Shown piece by piece: positions 42,798-51,648 of a DNA stretch of 64,000 nt. The DNA is taken from contig NZ_BDAW01000037.1 of NCBI RefSeq assembly GCF_001625085.1, positions 1 to 64,000 of the forward strand. Direction: 5' to 3'. The translations under genes were made by a program, and so were the position numbers. Source of the DNA: Nocardia acidivorans NBRC 108247. Its GTDB lineage: Bacteria; Actinomycetota; Actinomycetes; Mycobacteriales; Mycobacteriaceae. Each line of letters starts with the position of its first letter. The first letter of the stretch is position 1. The notes under the pieces were generated by a model, which saw only the letters and a program-made list of their open reading frames with translations, searched no databases and was not told the origin of the DNA.

Positions 42798-43750
42798 TGC
42801 CCTTCCACCCCCGAACGCTGCTGCACGGCAGCCAATGCCTTCAACTGCTTACCGGTCAGCTTGCGCGAGGAACCGCGCGAGTAGTACCGCTCCAGGTAGA
42901 ACTGGCCCACCATGAGCACACTGGTGACCGCGAGGTACCAGGTGGCCGCGACCAGCAGCAGCGGAATCGGCTGGAAGTTCACACCGTAGATATCGCGCGC
43001 CCGGCCGTACAGATCGGTGGTGAGCGGGATGGCGGTGACCAGCGAGGTGGTCTTGAGCATGGAGATCAGCTCATTGCCGGTGGGCGGGATGATCACCCGC
43101 ATGGCCTGCGGCAGCACCGTGCGGGTCATGGTCTGCGACCACGACATGCCCAGCGCCGTCGAGGCCTCGCGCTGCCCGTCGTCTACGGAATTGATTCCGG
43201 CACGGACGATTTCGGCCATATACGCGGCCTCGTTCAAACCCAGGCCGACCATGGCGAAGAAGAACGGCGCGGACCAGTGCTGCACATCGAAGTGCGTGAA
43301 CGACGGTCCGAACGGCACGCCGACGGTGATCGTCTTGTACAGCGACGGGAACAGGCCCCAGAAAACCAATTGCACGTAGACGGGCGTCCCGCGGAAGATC
43401 CACAGATACACCCACGCCACCGAGCGCAGCACCGGATTGGGCGAGAGCCGCATGACGGCCAGCACCACACCGAGCAGCCCGCCGATGGCCATGGCCAGCA
43501 CGGTGAGCTCCAGGGTCACCATGGCACCGGAGGCGATCTTGCTGTCCCGCAAGTACTTCCAGTAGGTGTCCCAGTGATACGCGGGATTGGTCCCGGCGCC
43601 GTAGAGGAACAGTCCCACCAGGATCAGCAGCACCGCCGCGGCGATCCACCGGCCCGGCCGGCGCAGCGGAATCGCTTTGATCGGCTCGGGCTCGGTGGAT
43701 TTCGACATCGTCACAGCCGAGGCTGCGGAATTACTCTCGTCCTGCGACAT
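42794..43750 (-). CDS. Polar amino acid ABC transporter, permease
   Basis: A 318-aa inner-membrane permease of the HisM/GlnP type. The N-terminal roughly 50 residues are cytoplasmic; about five or six helices follow. The coupling EAA loop reads ALGMSWSQTMTRTVLPQAMRVIIPPTGNELI. A single permease gene suggests a homodimer. Coupled to the ATPase gene downstream and 9 bases after the binding-protein gene. Confidence 0.9.
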   Translation of the reverse strand: MSQDESNSAASAVTMSKSTEPEPIKAIPLRRPGRWIAAAVLLILVGLFLYGAGTNPAYHWDTYWKYLRDSKIASGAMVTLELTVLAMAIGGLLGVVLAVMRLSPNPVLRSVAWVYLWIFRGTPVYVQLVFWGLFPSLYKTITVGVPFGPSFTHFDVQHWSAPFFFAMVGLGLNEAAYMAEIVRAGINSVDDGQREASTALGMSWSQTMTRTVLPQAMRVIIPPTGNELISMLKTTSLVTAIPLTTDLYGRARDIYGVNFQPIPLLLVAATWYLAVTSVLMVGQFYLERYYSRGSSRKLTGKQLKALAAVQQRSGVEGH

Positions 43751-43759
43751 GGTGGGTTA

Positions 43760-44668
43760 TCAGCCCTGCGCTCCGTTGATGACCGACTTGGCGATCACAC
43801 CGTCCTGCACGCCCCAGTTCTCGGCGATCTTCTTGTACTGACCGTTGTCGATCAGGTACTGCACCGCCTCCTGCAGCACCGGGCCCAGTGCGGAGCCCTT
43901 CTTGACCGGCCAGCCGTACGGTGCGGAGTCGAACATGGCGCCCGAGGCCTCGATGGTGTCCTGGTTCTGCTTGATCGCGTACGCGGTCACCGGGGAGTCG
44001 GCGGACATGGCGTCGACCTGACCGTTGACCAGTGCGGTGGCCGCGGCGCTCTGCTCGTCGTAGGCGACCTTGGTGATCTCCGGCTTACCGGCGGCGACGC
44101 AGGCCGCGCTCTTGGCCGGAATCTCGTCGGTGTCCTGAACGGTGGTGCGCTGCACCGCGACTCGCTTACCGCAGGCGTTGTTCGGGTCGATCGTCTTGCC
44201 CTTCTGCTGGGCCCACTGGCTGCCCGCGGTGAAGTAGGTGACGAAGTCGGCGGTCTTCTCGCGTTCCTTGTTATCGGTGAACGAGGACATGCCGAGGTTG
44301 TAGGTACCGGCCTCGATACCCGGGATGATCTTCTCGAAGTCGGCTTCCTTGTACTCGGCCGAGAGGCCGAGCACCTTGGCGACCGCGTCCATCAAATCCA
44401 CGTCGTAGCCGACGATCTTGCCGGTGCCCGGATCCTTGTACTCGTTCGGCGAATACGGGGTGTTCACGCCGACCAGCAGCTTGCCCGCGTTCTTGATGTC
44501 CGCGGGGACCTTGGCCGCGATGCTGTCGACCTTGGTCACATCCACCTTGGCCACATCGGGCGCGTTGGAATCCGAGTTGCTGGTACACGCGGTCAGCACC
44601 AGGGCGCCGCCCGCGAGCACGCAGACGGCCCGCAGGGCACGCCCGCGGAGAGAGTTACGAACAGACAC
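43760..44668 (-). CDS. Polar amino acid ABC transporter, binding lipoprotein
   Basis: A 302-aa family 3 solute-binding lipoprotein (GlnH/HisJ-like). Signal peptide with lipobox VLTAC (lipidated Cys about residue 25). Binding-protein motifs: KLLVGVNTPYSPNEYKD, YDVDLMDAVAKVLG, KIIPGIEAGTYNLGMSSFTDN. The GTG at 44668 has GGAGG at good spacing; the frame extends further upstream but would put about 33 residues before the signal peptide. First gene of the importer operon. Confidence 0.9.
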   Translation of the reverse strand: MSVRNSLRGRALRAVCVLAGGALVLTACTSNSDSNAPDVAKVDVTKVDSIAAKVPADIKNAGKLLVGVNTPYSPNEYKDPGTGKIVGYDVDLMDAVAKVLGLSAEYKEADFEKIIPGIEAGTYNLGMSSFTDNKEREKTADFVTYFTAGSQWAQQKGKTIDPNNACGKRVAVQRTTVQDTDEIPAKSAACVAAGKPEITKVAYDEQSAAATALVNGQVDAMSADSPVTAYAIKQNQDTIEASGAMFDSAPYGWPVKKGSALGPVLQEAVQYLIDNGQYKKIAENWGVQDGVIAKSVINGAQG

Positions 44669-44822
44669 AGCAGTCCTCCACAGTTCGGTCACGCGACATC
44701 CGGACGTCGCCCGCCGTTTTGAAATGTAGGCGAGTCGTACATTCCATGCCGGTCGGTAACCGAACATTAATCGGCGACACGCCGTAGCGTGGCCGATACA
44801 CGCCCGGTTCCGGAAGTGCGCT

Positions 44823-45908
44823 TCACCAGCGGTGCAGCCGGGCGCGCACCTGCTCGGTGAATTCGGTGGTAGATGCTAACCCACCCAAATCGGATGTGGC
44901 GACTCCGGCCCGCAACGTCTCCGCAACCCCATGTTCGATTCGCTCGGCCACCCGTCGCAGCGCACTGTGCGAATAGCGGGTCGCCAGCCAGCGCAGCAGC
45001 AGCGCCGCAGAGAGCATGAGCGCCACCGGATTCGCGCGATTGTGCCCGGTGAGGGTGGGCGCGGCGCCGTGCACGGCCTGCGCCATGGCCTGGTCATCTG
45101 AACAGTTCAGCGAGGCGGCCAGACCCAGTGAACCGCTCAGCTCCCCGGCCAGATCCGAGAGGATGTCGCCGAAGAGGTTCTCGGTGACGATCACGTCGTA
45201 ATCCCCCGGCGCGCGCACCAGATGCGCCGCCGCGGCATCGACGTGCTCATCGTTCACCTCGATATCGGGATACTCCGTGGCGATCTCGTAGCACACGTCC
45301 CGGAACAGGCCCATGGTCACCGGCAGCACATTCGCCTTGTGCACGATGGTGACCCGTTTGCGGCGATTGCTCGCGCCGTCGAAGGCCAGCCGCGCGACAC
45401 GCTCGATGGCCGTGCGGGTGAACACGCCGATGGACATCGCCATATCGGCGGTCGGACGGAACTCGCCGGAGCCGGTGAACATATTGCGATCGGCGTACAG
45501 GCCCTCGCTGTTCTCCCGCACGATGACCAGATCCATCTCCGGCGCGACCGACCGCACACCCTCGATGGTGCGCGAGGGGCGCAGGTTTCCATACAGACCG
45601 AAACGCTTGCGCACCGCGCCCCCGGGCGGCAGGCCGAGGCGATGCTCGGCCGCGTACGAGGCATTGTCGTGCGGGCCCATGATCCAGCCCTCGAGACCCT
45701 CGAGGGTCTTCAGCGTGGACTCGGGCATGGGGTCACCGAATTCCGCGATGGCGGCGTGACCGATCGGCAACGGCACCCATTCCACCGGAGTCAGCCCGAC
45801 CACCGCGAAGGCGTCGTCCACCACATCGCGGGTCGCCCGCACGATCTCCGGGCCGATGCCGTCACCCTCGATCAGGCCCAGCCGGAGCCGAGTCTCGCTG
45901 TCACTCAT
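44823..45908 (-). CDS. Isopropylmalate/tartrate dehydrogenase-like enzyme
   Basis: A 361-aa beta-decarboxylating dehydrogenase of the IDH/IPMDH family. IEGDGIGPEI at the N-terminus, substrate arginines in YGNLRPSR, RENSEGLYAD, the Lys/Tyr region VTIVHKANVLPVTMGLF and the metal-binding NLFGDILSDL. The same fold includes LeuB, isocitrate, homoisocitrate and tartrate dehydrogenases; the DRNMFTGSGEF loop is not diagnostic to me, so the substrate is open. The ATG at 45908 gives MSDSETRLRLGLI. The region upstream on the same strand (to about 46787) is antisense to thioredoxin and not coding. Confidence 0.88.
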   Translation of the reverse strand: MSDSETRLRLGLIEGDGIGPEIVRATRDVVDDAFAVVGLTPVEWVPLPIGHAAIAEFGDPMPESTLKTLEGLEGWIMGPHDNASYAAEHRLGLPPGGAVRKRFGLYGNLRPSRTIEGVRSVAPEMDLVIVRENSEGLYADRNMFTGSGEFRPTADMAMSIGVFTRTAIERVARLAFDGASNRRKRVTIVHKANVLPVTMGLFRDVCYEIATEYPDIEVNDEHVDAAAAHLVRAPGDYDVIVTENLFGDILSDLAGELSGSLGLAASLNCSDDQAMAQAVHGAAPTLTGHNRANPVALMLSAALLLRWLATRYSHSALRRVAERIEHGVAETLRAGVATSDLGGLASTTEFTEQVRARLHRW

Positions 45909-46038
45909 GGCAGTCATCCTCGCGCAAACGCCACGGCGGCCATACGGCGGCACGCGGTTGGCCGCTACCGTAGTGGGTAAAGGGAAGAGAACGCGACGGC
46001 CCGGTGTTGGACCGGGAAAATCGACATGAGAGGACGTC

Positions 46039-46407
46039 ATGGCCACCCAGACACTGACCGAGCAGAACTTCGATGACATCGTCACCAAGAGCGACGTGGT
46101 TCTCGTCGACTTCTGGGCTGCGTGGTGCGGTCCGTGCCGTTCGTTCGCCCCGACCTTCGAGTCTTCCTCGGAGAAGCACCCCGATGTGGTGCACGGCAAG
46201 GTCGACACCGAGGCCGAGCAGGGCCTGGCCGCCGCCGCGAATATCCGGTCGATTCCGACCATCATGGCTTTCCGCGAGGGCGTGCTGGTGTTCGCACAGC
46301 CCGGTGCGCTGCCGCCCGCCGCGCTCGAGGATCTCATCGGGCAGGTGAAGGAGCTCGATATGGACGAGGTCCGCAAGCAGCTCGCCGAGCAGCAGGCCAA
46401 GGCTTGA
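46039..46407 (+). CDS. Thioredoxin
   Basis: A 122-aa thioredoxin. Redox site WAAWCGPCRSFAP, and the cis-Pro loop IRSIPTIMAFREG. The C-terminal extension of about 15 residues (DEVRKQLAEQQAKA) is helical and slightly longer than E. coli TrxA. It reduces protein disulfides with NADPH via TrxB, which is not encoded nearby. RBS GAGAGGA before the ATG. Confidence 0.95.
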   Translation: MATQTLTEQNFDDIVTKSDVVLVDFWAAWCGPCRSFAPTFESSSEKHPDVVHGKVDTEAEQGLAAAANIRSIPTIMAFREGVLVFAQPGALPPAALEDLIGQVKELDMDEVRKQLAEQQAKA

Positions 46408-46457
46408 GCTTCGGCTCGGATGCCGAAAAGCACTGACGTCGCCGGTGATTCACGCAT

Positions 46458-46497
46458 CGAATGCGCCGCGACCCTGGAAAGGGTTGCGGCGCATTCG
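46458..46497. terminator. Bidirectional terminator
   Basis: CGAATGCGCCGCGACCCT pairs with AGGGTTGCGGCGCATTCG (one G-T) around loop GGAA, between convergent thioredoxin (+) and the LeuA-domain gene (-). Confidence 0.85.
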
Positions 46498-46498
46498 T

Positions 46499-46921
46499 TT
46501 ACGCGAAGGTGTTGATTCCGGCGATCATGGCGCGGATGGTGGACTCCGCACTGTCGTCGGCGATGGCCGCACCCCAGCCGCGCCGGCCGTTGAATTCGCA
46601 CAGCACGAAGGTGGCGGTGCCGGATTCGGTGCGGCGCTGATGGAATTGCAGGATCTCGACCGGAAAGCCCTCGTCGTACAGGGCCGAGGTGAGCGCCGCG
46701 ACCGGGCTCCCCGACGAGGTGACGGTACGCAGGTGATCGGCGAACTCCAGGGTCGCGGTGAATTCCGCGGCGCAGAGGTGAGTCCATTCGCCGAGTTTGA
46801 TCGCACCCGTGTCACGGCAGTAGCGATCGTGGAACTCGGCGGGGCTCAGACCGGCGCTCTCGGCCCGCAGGCTCGCGGGGGCAGCGGCAATGAACGCGCG
46901 TGTATCGATGGTGAGTGTCAT
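46499..46921 (-). CDS. Stand-alone LeuA regulatory-domain protein
   Basis: A 140-aa protein corresponding only to the C-terminal regulatory (LeuA_dimer) domain of 2-isopropylmalate synthase: SSGSPVAALTSALYDEGFPVEILQFHQRRTESGTATFVLCEFNGRRGWGAAIADD matches the leucine-binding domain pattern. The TIM-barrel catalytic domain is absent. Such a protein could bind leucine, sense it for another partner, or modulate LeuA by forming mixed dimers; none is shown by sequence. Its 5' region has a promoter, a short Leu/Val-rich reading frame and a terminator-like hairpin with a T7 run (46974-47182), the layout of a leucine-responsive attenuator. ATG 46921; the reading frame upstream is not used. Confidence 0.8.
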   Translation of the reverse strand: MTLTIDTRAFIAAAPASLRAESAGLSPAEFHDRYCRDTGAIKLGEWTHLCAAEFTATLEFADHLRTVTSSGSPVAALTSALYDEGFPVEILQFHQRRTESGTATFVLCEFNGRRGWGAAIADDSAESTIRAMIAGINTFA

Positions 46922-46973
46922 TGAACTAGGTCTTCCCGACTTCTTCTCAGAAATTGGCAGAGGGGACCAGCGC

Positions 46974-47039
46974 AAAAAAAGTTCTAAACGGCCGCAGCGA
47001 GGGGCCGGTCCGAATCAGACCCCGCTACGGCGGAGAACT
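46974..47039 (-). terminator. Attenuator-type terminator of the LeuA-domain gene
   Basis: On the minus strand AGTTCT (47039-47034) pairs with AGAACT (46985-46980). GCC (47030-47028) pairs with GGC (46993-46991), and GTAGCGGGG (47027-47019) pairs largely with CCCCTCGCTGC (47004-46994). It is followed directly by TTTTTTT (46980-46974), a rare U-tract for this genome. It lies upstream of the gene, not after it. Confidence 0.6.
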
Positions 47040-47146
47040 ACGAGTACGCGCTCGACAGCCACCGTCGCGGTGAGCGGAACAATCGCGGCGCGGTCGCGGT
47101 CGGCGACTTCGAGCGCAGCGTTGCGGCTGTTGAGGGGATTCGGCAC
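47015..47146 (-). CDS. Putative Leu/Val leader peptide
   Basis: A short frame ends VERVLVVLRRSGV with clustered branched-chain codons (GTA CTC GTA GTT CTC), and its last codons form the 5' arm of the terminator hairpin. A -35 TTGCCA (47182-47177), 17 bp spacer and -10 TATGCT (47159-47154) predict transcription to start near the GTG at 47146, so a leaderless 43-codon peptide is possible; an inner GTG at 47062 would give 15 codons. A ribosome stalled for leucine or valine would cover the 5' arm and prevent termination. Confidence 0.5.
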   Translation of the reverse strand: MPNPLNSRNAALEVADRDRAAIVPLTATVAVERVLVVLRRSGV

Positions 47147-47153
47147 GGCACCG

Positions 47154-47182
47154 AGCATAAGGGCAGACCCTCGCATTGGCAA
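47154..47182 (-). promoter_or_regulatory. Predicted promoter of the leader and LeuA-domain gene
   Basis: TTGCCA-N17-TATGCT, a good sigma-70-type match with ideal spacing, read on the minus strand. It places the transcription start about 7 bases further on, next to the GTG at 47146. Confidence 0.55.
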
Positions 47183-47390
47183 CCATATTCGCATTCGACC
47201 CACGGGTAACTTTGTCGCAGGTCATCAGGTGTGTGGTGCGGGCGATACCGCTCGGTGTCGGCAAGCACAGCAACCAGCCTCGTGTGGCACGGCATCCATG
47301 GTTCCGGGCGAGGGCACCGGCGGATGTCACAATGGGCAAACCGTGCCGGACGCTCGCTCCAATCCTCCGTGAACACCCGGGAGCCATACG
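47183..47390. promoter_or_regulatory. Intergenic region upstream of the DUF326 gene
   Basis: About 210 bases between the leucine leader promoter (-) and the Cys-rich gene (+). No gene is convincing. Both divergent promoters must lie here. Confidence 0.3.
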
Positions 47391-47723
47391 ATGACCGATC
47401 CGAAGATCATGAGCACCATCAATCATTTGTTCGGCTGTCACCGCACCTGCGTCCGGCAAACCGGGGAATCCCTGGATTTGAGCGGGGATCACGCGGCGCG
47501 TGCGCATATCGCGCAATTGATGGACTGCGCGGCCATCTGCCGGCTCACCGCCGACATCCTGGATCGGCGCTCCCCCTGGGCGCCGGCGCTGTGCGAGCTC
47601 ACCGCCCAGGTGTGCACGGCCACCGCCGAGAGCTGTGAACAGCTCGACGAGAAGATCTGCGCCCGCACCTGCCGCGAGACCGCCGACGTACTGACAACCC
47701 TCGCTGCTCAGCTCGCGGACTGA
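47391..47723 (+). CDS. Cys-rich four-helix protein (DUF326, copper-storage-like)
   Basis: A 110-aa cytosolic protein without signal peptide. Cys spaced for pairs along helices: CHRTC, DCAAIC, LCELTAQVCTATAESC, KICARTC. This pattern is the DUF326 family of four-helix bundles that in Csp proteins load the hydrophobic core with Cu(I). It may store or detoxify copper; a ferredoxin-like role is excluded by the spacing. ATG at 47391 follows GGGAG. Confidence 0.82.
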   Translation: MTDPKIMSTINHLFGCHRTCVRQTGESLDLSGDHAARAHIAQLMDCAAICRLTADILDRRSPWAPALCELTAQVCTATAESCEQLDEKICARTCRETADVLTTLAAQLAD

Positions 47724-47743
47724 CCCTTCGTCAGCCGACGCGT

Positions 47744-47821
47744 TTTCGGCCGGGATCCACACGATCAGCGCAGCACCTGCGGGTGTGGTTCCCGGCCGAA
47801 AGCATGCCGGGATGACGGGGC
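47744..47821 (+). repeat. Intergenic hairpin repeat, copy 2
   Basis: TTTCGGCCGGGATCCACAC (47744-47762) and GTGTGGTTCCCGGCCGAAA (47783-47801) pair at 18 of 19 positions; the tail AGCATGCCGGGATGACGGGG follows. The second half aligns with 8011-8050 with about 5 differences in 40. It sits between convergent DUF326 (+) and polA (-) and may double as terminator for both. Confidence 0.75.
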
Positions 47822-47841
47822 CTGGTTGTGACGGCGCGGGA

Positions 47842-50580
47842 CTAGTGGGCGGCGGAGTCCCAGCTGCGGCCTACGCCGACGGAGACTTCCAGCGGGACCG
47901 AGAGTTCGATGGCGTTCGACATGTGTTCGCGGGCAAGGGCTTCGAGTTGTTCGCGTTCGCCGGAGGCCACTTCGAAGATGAGTTCGTCGTGGACCTGGAG
48001 CAGCATGCGGGATTTGAGGCCTGCGGCGGCGATGGCGCGCTGGGTGTCGATCATGGCGACCTTGATGATGTCGGCGGCCGTGCCCTGGATGGGGGCGTTC
48101 AGGGCCATCCGTTCGGCGGCCTCGCGGCGCTGACGGTTCGAGGAGTCCAGGTCCGGCAGGTAGCGGCGGCGGCCGAAGAGGGTTTCGGTGTAGCCGGTCT
48201 TGCGGGCCAATTCCACTGCCTCGCGCAGGTATTCGCGAATCGCGCCGAACCGCTCGAAGTAGACGTCCATCTGCGCCTTGGCTTCCTCGGCGCTGATCTT
48301 GAGCTGCTGGGACAGGCCGTAGGCCGACAGGCCGTACGCCAGGCCGTAGGACATGGCCTTGATGCGGCGGCGCAGCTCCGGATCGACCTCGGTGATCGGA
48401 ATGTCGAACGCCTTGGAGGCCACGAAATTGTGCAGATCCTCGCCGGAGTTGAAGGCTTCGATGAGCCCCTCGTCCTTGGACAGGTGCGCCATGATTCGCA
48501 TTTCGATCTGGCTGTAATCCGCCGTCATGAGCGATTCGAAGCCGGGGCCGACCACGAAGGTATCGCGAATGCGGCGGCCCATATCGGTCCTGATCGGAAT
48601 GTTCTGCAGATTCGGCTCGGTCGAGGACAGGCGTCCGGTCGCGGCGACGGTCTGATTGAAGGTGGTGTGAATTCGCCCGTCATCCGCGACCGCTTTGAGC
48701 AGGCCGTCGACGGTCACCTTCAGCCGCGTCGCATCGCGGTGTTCGAGCAGATGTTGCAGGAACGGGTGCTGGGTCTTCTCGTAAAGCCCTTCCAGCGCAT
48801 CGGCATCGGTGGTGTAGCCGGTCTTGGTGCGCTTGGTCTTGGGCATATCGAGTTCGTCGAACAGCACCACCTGGAGCTGTTTGGGCGAGCCCAGGTTGAT
48901 CTGCTTGCCGATGACCCCGTAGGCGGCCTGCGCGGCCTCGGCGACGCGGTCGGCGAACTCGCCCTGGAGTTCCTCGAGCTGTGCGGAGTCGACGGCGATT
49001 CCGGCGGCCTCCAGATCGGCCAGCACGCTCAGCAGCGGCAGCTCCATATCGCCGAGCAGGGCGGTGGATTCGATGCGCTCGAGTTCGGCGTCGAAGGCGT
49101 CGGCGAGGTCGAAAACCGCGCGGGCGCGCAGCATTTCGGCCTTGGCGATCTCCTCGTCGACCTGATCCTCGTCATCGAGCAGGGACAGCTGGGTTTCGCC
49201 GCTGTCCTCCACGCGCAGTTCGCGGCTCAGGTAGCGCAGCGAGAGATCGTCGAGATTGAACGTGCGCTGGCCGGGGCGGACCAGGTACGCCGCGATGGCG
49301 GTATCGCTGCTGAGCCCGCCCAGGGTCCAGCCGCGCCCGCGCAGCGCGTGCATGGCGGATTTGGCCTCGTGCAGGGCTTTCGGGGTCTCCGGATCGGCGA
49401 GCCAGGCGCCCAGCGCGGCCTCGTCCTCGGGGGTCAGGGTGTGCACGTCGAGGTAGCCGCCCTCACCGTCGGCGGCGGCCAGGGCGATGGCCTTCACGTC
49501 ACCGTGTACCGGGGTGCCCACGCCGACGACCGAAACGCCGTGCCGGGCACCGGCTTTGGCATGCTCGGCCAGCCAGGCGGCGAGTGCGCCGGGCGCGACG
49601 GCCGCACCGCTGATCTCGAAGCCCATCTCGGCTTCGGCCTCGACCGGGGCGAGGGTGTCGAAGAGCCGATCGCGCAGCACCCGGAATTCGAGTTCGTCGA
49701 AGAGCCGGTGGATCTTGTCCCGATCCCACGGCTGCATGCTCAACTGGTCCGGGGTGTACGGCAGCGGCACCTCCTTCACCATCTCGGTGAGCTGCCGGTT
49801 CAGGATCACGCTGGACAGGTTGGCGCGCAAGGCATCTCCGACCTTGCCCTTGACCGTGTCGACCTTGTCCACCAGTGCGGTGAGATCGCCGTATTCGCGA
49901 ATCCACTTGGTGGCGGTCTTCTCCCCCACGCCCGGAATACCGGGCAGATTGTCACTCGGGTCACCGCGCAGCGCCGCGAAATCCGGGTACTGCGCCGGGG
50001 TGAGCCCGTACTTCTCCTCCACCGCCGCCGGGGTGAACCTGGTCAGCTCCGAGACGCCCTTCTTCGGGTAGAGCACGGTGACGTTATCGCTGACCAACTG
50101 GAGCGAATCGCGGTCGCCGGTGACGATGAGCACCCGGAAGCCCTGCGGCTCCGCCTGCGTGACCAGGGTGGCGATCACATCGTCGGCCTCGTACCCGTCG
50201 ATGGCCATGACCGGAATCCCCAGCGCCCCCAGCACTTCCTGGGTGGTCTCCACCTGCCCCCGGAACTCGTCCGGGGTGGTGGCCCGATTCGCCTTGTACT
50301 CCGGATACGCCTCGGTCCGGAACGTCTTACGGCTCACATCGAATGCCGCCGCCACATGCGTGGGCTTCTCATCGCGCAGCAGATTGATGAGCATGGCGGT
50401 GAACCCGTACACCGCATTGGTGGTCTGCCCACCCGCCGTCTTGAAGTTCTCCGCCGGCAGCGCGTAGAAGGCGCGATAGGCCAGCGAATGCCCATCCAAC
50501 AGCAGCAGCGTGGGCTGCGCCTCGGAGGCGCCGGGGACGGAGACGGCGCTCGGCCGCTGATCGGTAGAGGCAGGGGTCAC
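47842..50580 (-). CDS. polA: DNA polymerase I
   Basis: A 912-aa PolA. Residues about 25-310 are the 5'-3' exonuclease (FAALRGDPSDNLPGIPGVGEKTA helix-hairpin-helix). The middle is a degenerate 3'-5' exonuclease lacking the usual carboxylates, as in mycobacteria. The C-terminal polymerase has TADYSQIEMRIMAHL (motif A), the O-helix RRRIKAMSYGLAYGLSAYGL (motif B) and QVHDELIFEV (motif C). It fills gaps in excision repair and removes Okazaki primers. The GTG at 50580 gives VTPASTDQRP; no Shine-Dalgarno is visible and upstream GTGs at 50604 and 50610 are in frame, so the start is uncertain by about ten residues. Confidence 0.96.
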   Translation of the reverse strand: MTPASTDQRPSAVSVPGASEAQPTLLLLDGHSLAYRAFYALPAENFKTAGGQTTNAVYGFTAMLINLLRDEKPTHVAAAFDVSRKTFRTEAYPEYKANRATTPDEFRGQVETTQEVLGALGIPVMAIDGYEADDVIATLVTQAEPQGFRVLIVTGDRDSLQLVSDNVTVLYPKKGVSELTRFTPAAVEEKYGLTPAQYPDFAALRGDPSDNLPGIPGVGEKTATKWIREYGDLTALVDKVDTVKGKVGDALRANLSSVILNRQLTEMVKEVPLPYTPDQLSMQPWDRDKIHRLFDELEFRVLRDRLFDTLAPVEAEAEMGFEISGAAVAPGALAAWLAEHAKAGARHGVSVVGVGTPVHGDVKAIALAAADGEGGYLDVHTLTPEDEAALGAWLADPETPKALHEAKSAMHALRGRGWTLGGLSSDTAIAAYLVRPGQRTFNLDDLSLRYLSRELRVEDSGETQLSLLDDEDQVDEEIAKAEMLRARAVFDLADAFDAELERIESTALLGDMELPLLSVLADLEAAGIAVDSAQLEELQGEFADRVAEAAQAAYGVIGKQINLGSPKQLQVVLFDELDMPKTKRTKTGYTTDADALEGLYEKTQHPFLQHLLEHRDATRLKVTVDGLLKAVADDGRIHTTFNQTVAATGRLSSTEPNLQNIPIRTDMGRRIRDTFVVGPGFESLMTADYSQIEMRIMAHLSKDEGLIEAFNSGEDLHNFVASKAFDIPITEVDPELRRRIKAMSYGLAYGLSAYGLSQQLKISAEEAKAQMDVYFERFGAIREYLREAVELARKTGYTETLFGRRRYLPDLDSSNRQRREAAERMALNAPIQGTAADIIKVAMIDTQRAIAAAGLKSRMLLQVHDELIFEVASGEREQLEALAREHMSNAIELSVPLEVSVGVGRSWDSAAH

Positions 50581-50730
50581 GCAGGAGAGTCTAGGGACGT
50601 GCACCGACACATGGGGGAAGCGGGCACTTTCGCCGCGTCCACCGGCCGACACCCGGGCAGGACCCGCCCCCGCAAATCCGATTTCGCGTCGGCGGCCGGT
50701 GCTGATAATCTTGCCGCGCACAACACGCCA

Positions 50731-50803
<73 letters not shown>

Positions 50804-50809
50804 CAATAC

Positions 50810-50844
50810 TTCGGGCCGGTCACCCACTGGGTGACCGGCCCGAA
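50810..50844. terminator. Bidirectional terminator
   Basis: TTCGGGCCGGTCACCC / GGGTGACCGGCCCGAA stem of about 16 bp with a short loop, between tRNA-Trp (+) and livF (-). Confidence 0.85.
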
Positions 50845-50865
50845 TGCTTTCCCGCGCAGGCTGAT

Positions 50866-51648
50866 TCAGCCGACGCCGAGGTAGGCGGATTTGACCGCCG
50901 GGTCGTGCAGCAGGTCGCGGCCGAAGCCGGTTTTGGTCACCTCGCCGGTCTCCAGGATGTAGGCGCGGTCGCTGCGGGTCAGGGCCTGCTGGGCGTTCTG
51001 TTCGACCAGCAGGACCGTGGTGCCCTGGGCGTTGATATCGGCGATGATCTGGAAGATCTGGCGGATGACCATGGGGGCCAAGCCCATTGACGGCTCATCG
51101 AGCAGCAGGAGCTTGGGACGGGCCATCAGGGAGCGGGCGATGGCGACCATCTGCTGTTCGCCGCCGGACAGGGTGCCGCCGACCTGCTTCTGGCGTTCCT
51201 TGACCCGGGGGAAGAGGGAGAAGACCCACTCCAAGGTTTCGTTGTACTCGGCCTTGGTCTTGAATGGGCGTGAGTAGCAGCCCATATCGAGATTCTCCTG
51301 AACCGTCATACCGGGGAAGACGCCGCGACCTTCCGGAGCCTGGATCAGGCCCAGGCCGACGCGTTCATGCGCCTTCACCCGGGTGATATCGCGGCCCTCG
51401 AACAGGATTCGGCCGCCACCCAGCGGAAGCAGACCGGACAGCGCACGCATGGTGGTGGTCTTGCCCGCGCCATTGGCGCCGAGCAGGGTGACCAGTTCAC
51501 CGGGTGCGACCGTGAGCGAAATACCGTGCAGCGCTTGGATTCTGCCGTAGCTGACGACCATATCGTCGACCTGCAACAGCGGTTCGGAATCCGTACCGGG
51601 CTGCTCGCCCTCGGCCTGCGGCGGGGTCGGCGGGGTCGGCGGGGTCAC
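50866..51648 (-). CDS. livF: Branched-chain amino acid ABC transporter ATPase LivF
   Basis: A 260-aa ATPase: Walker A GANGAGKTTTMRAL, signature LSGGEQQMVAIARSLM, Walker B LLLLDEPSMGLAP. The EPSMGLAP and NAQGTTVLLVEQNAQQAL sequences are typical of LivF. The first 20 residues are Pro/Thr-rich. GTG start overlapping livG by ATGA/GTGA-type coupling. Last gene of livKHMGF. Confidence 0.94.
   Translation of the reverse strand: MTPPTPPTPPQAEGEQPGTDSEPLLQVDDMVVSYGRIQALHGISLTVAPGELVTLLGANGAGKTTTMRALSGLLPLGGGRILFEGRDITRVKAHERVGLGLIQAPEGRGVFPGMTVQENLDMGCYSRPFKTKAEYNETLEWVFSLFPRVKERQKQVGGTLSGGEQQMVAIARSLMARPKLLLLDEPSMGLAPMVIRQIFQIIADINAQGTTVLLVEQNAQQALTRSDRAYILETGEVTKTGFGRDLLHDPAVKSAYLGVG

Noticed and set aside
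45909..46787. N-terminal extension of the isopropylmalate dehydrogenase-like frame
   Set aside because: The open frame continues upstream, but that part lies antisense to thioredoxin and the family starts at MSDSETRLRLGLI.
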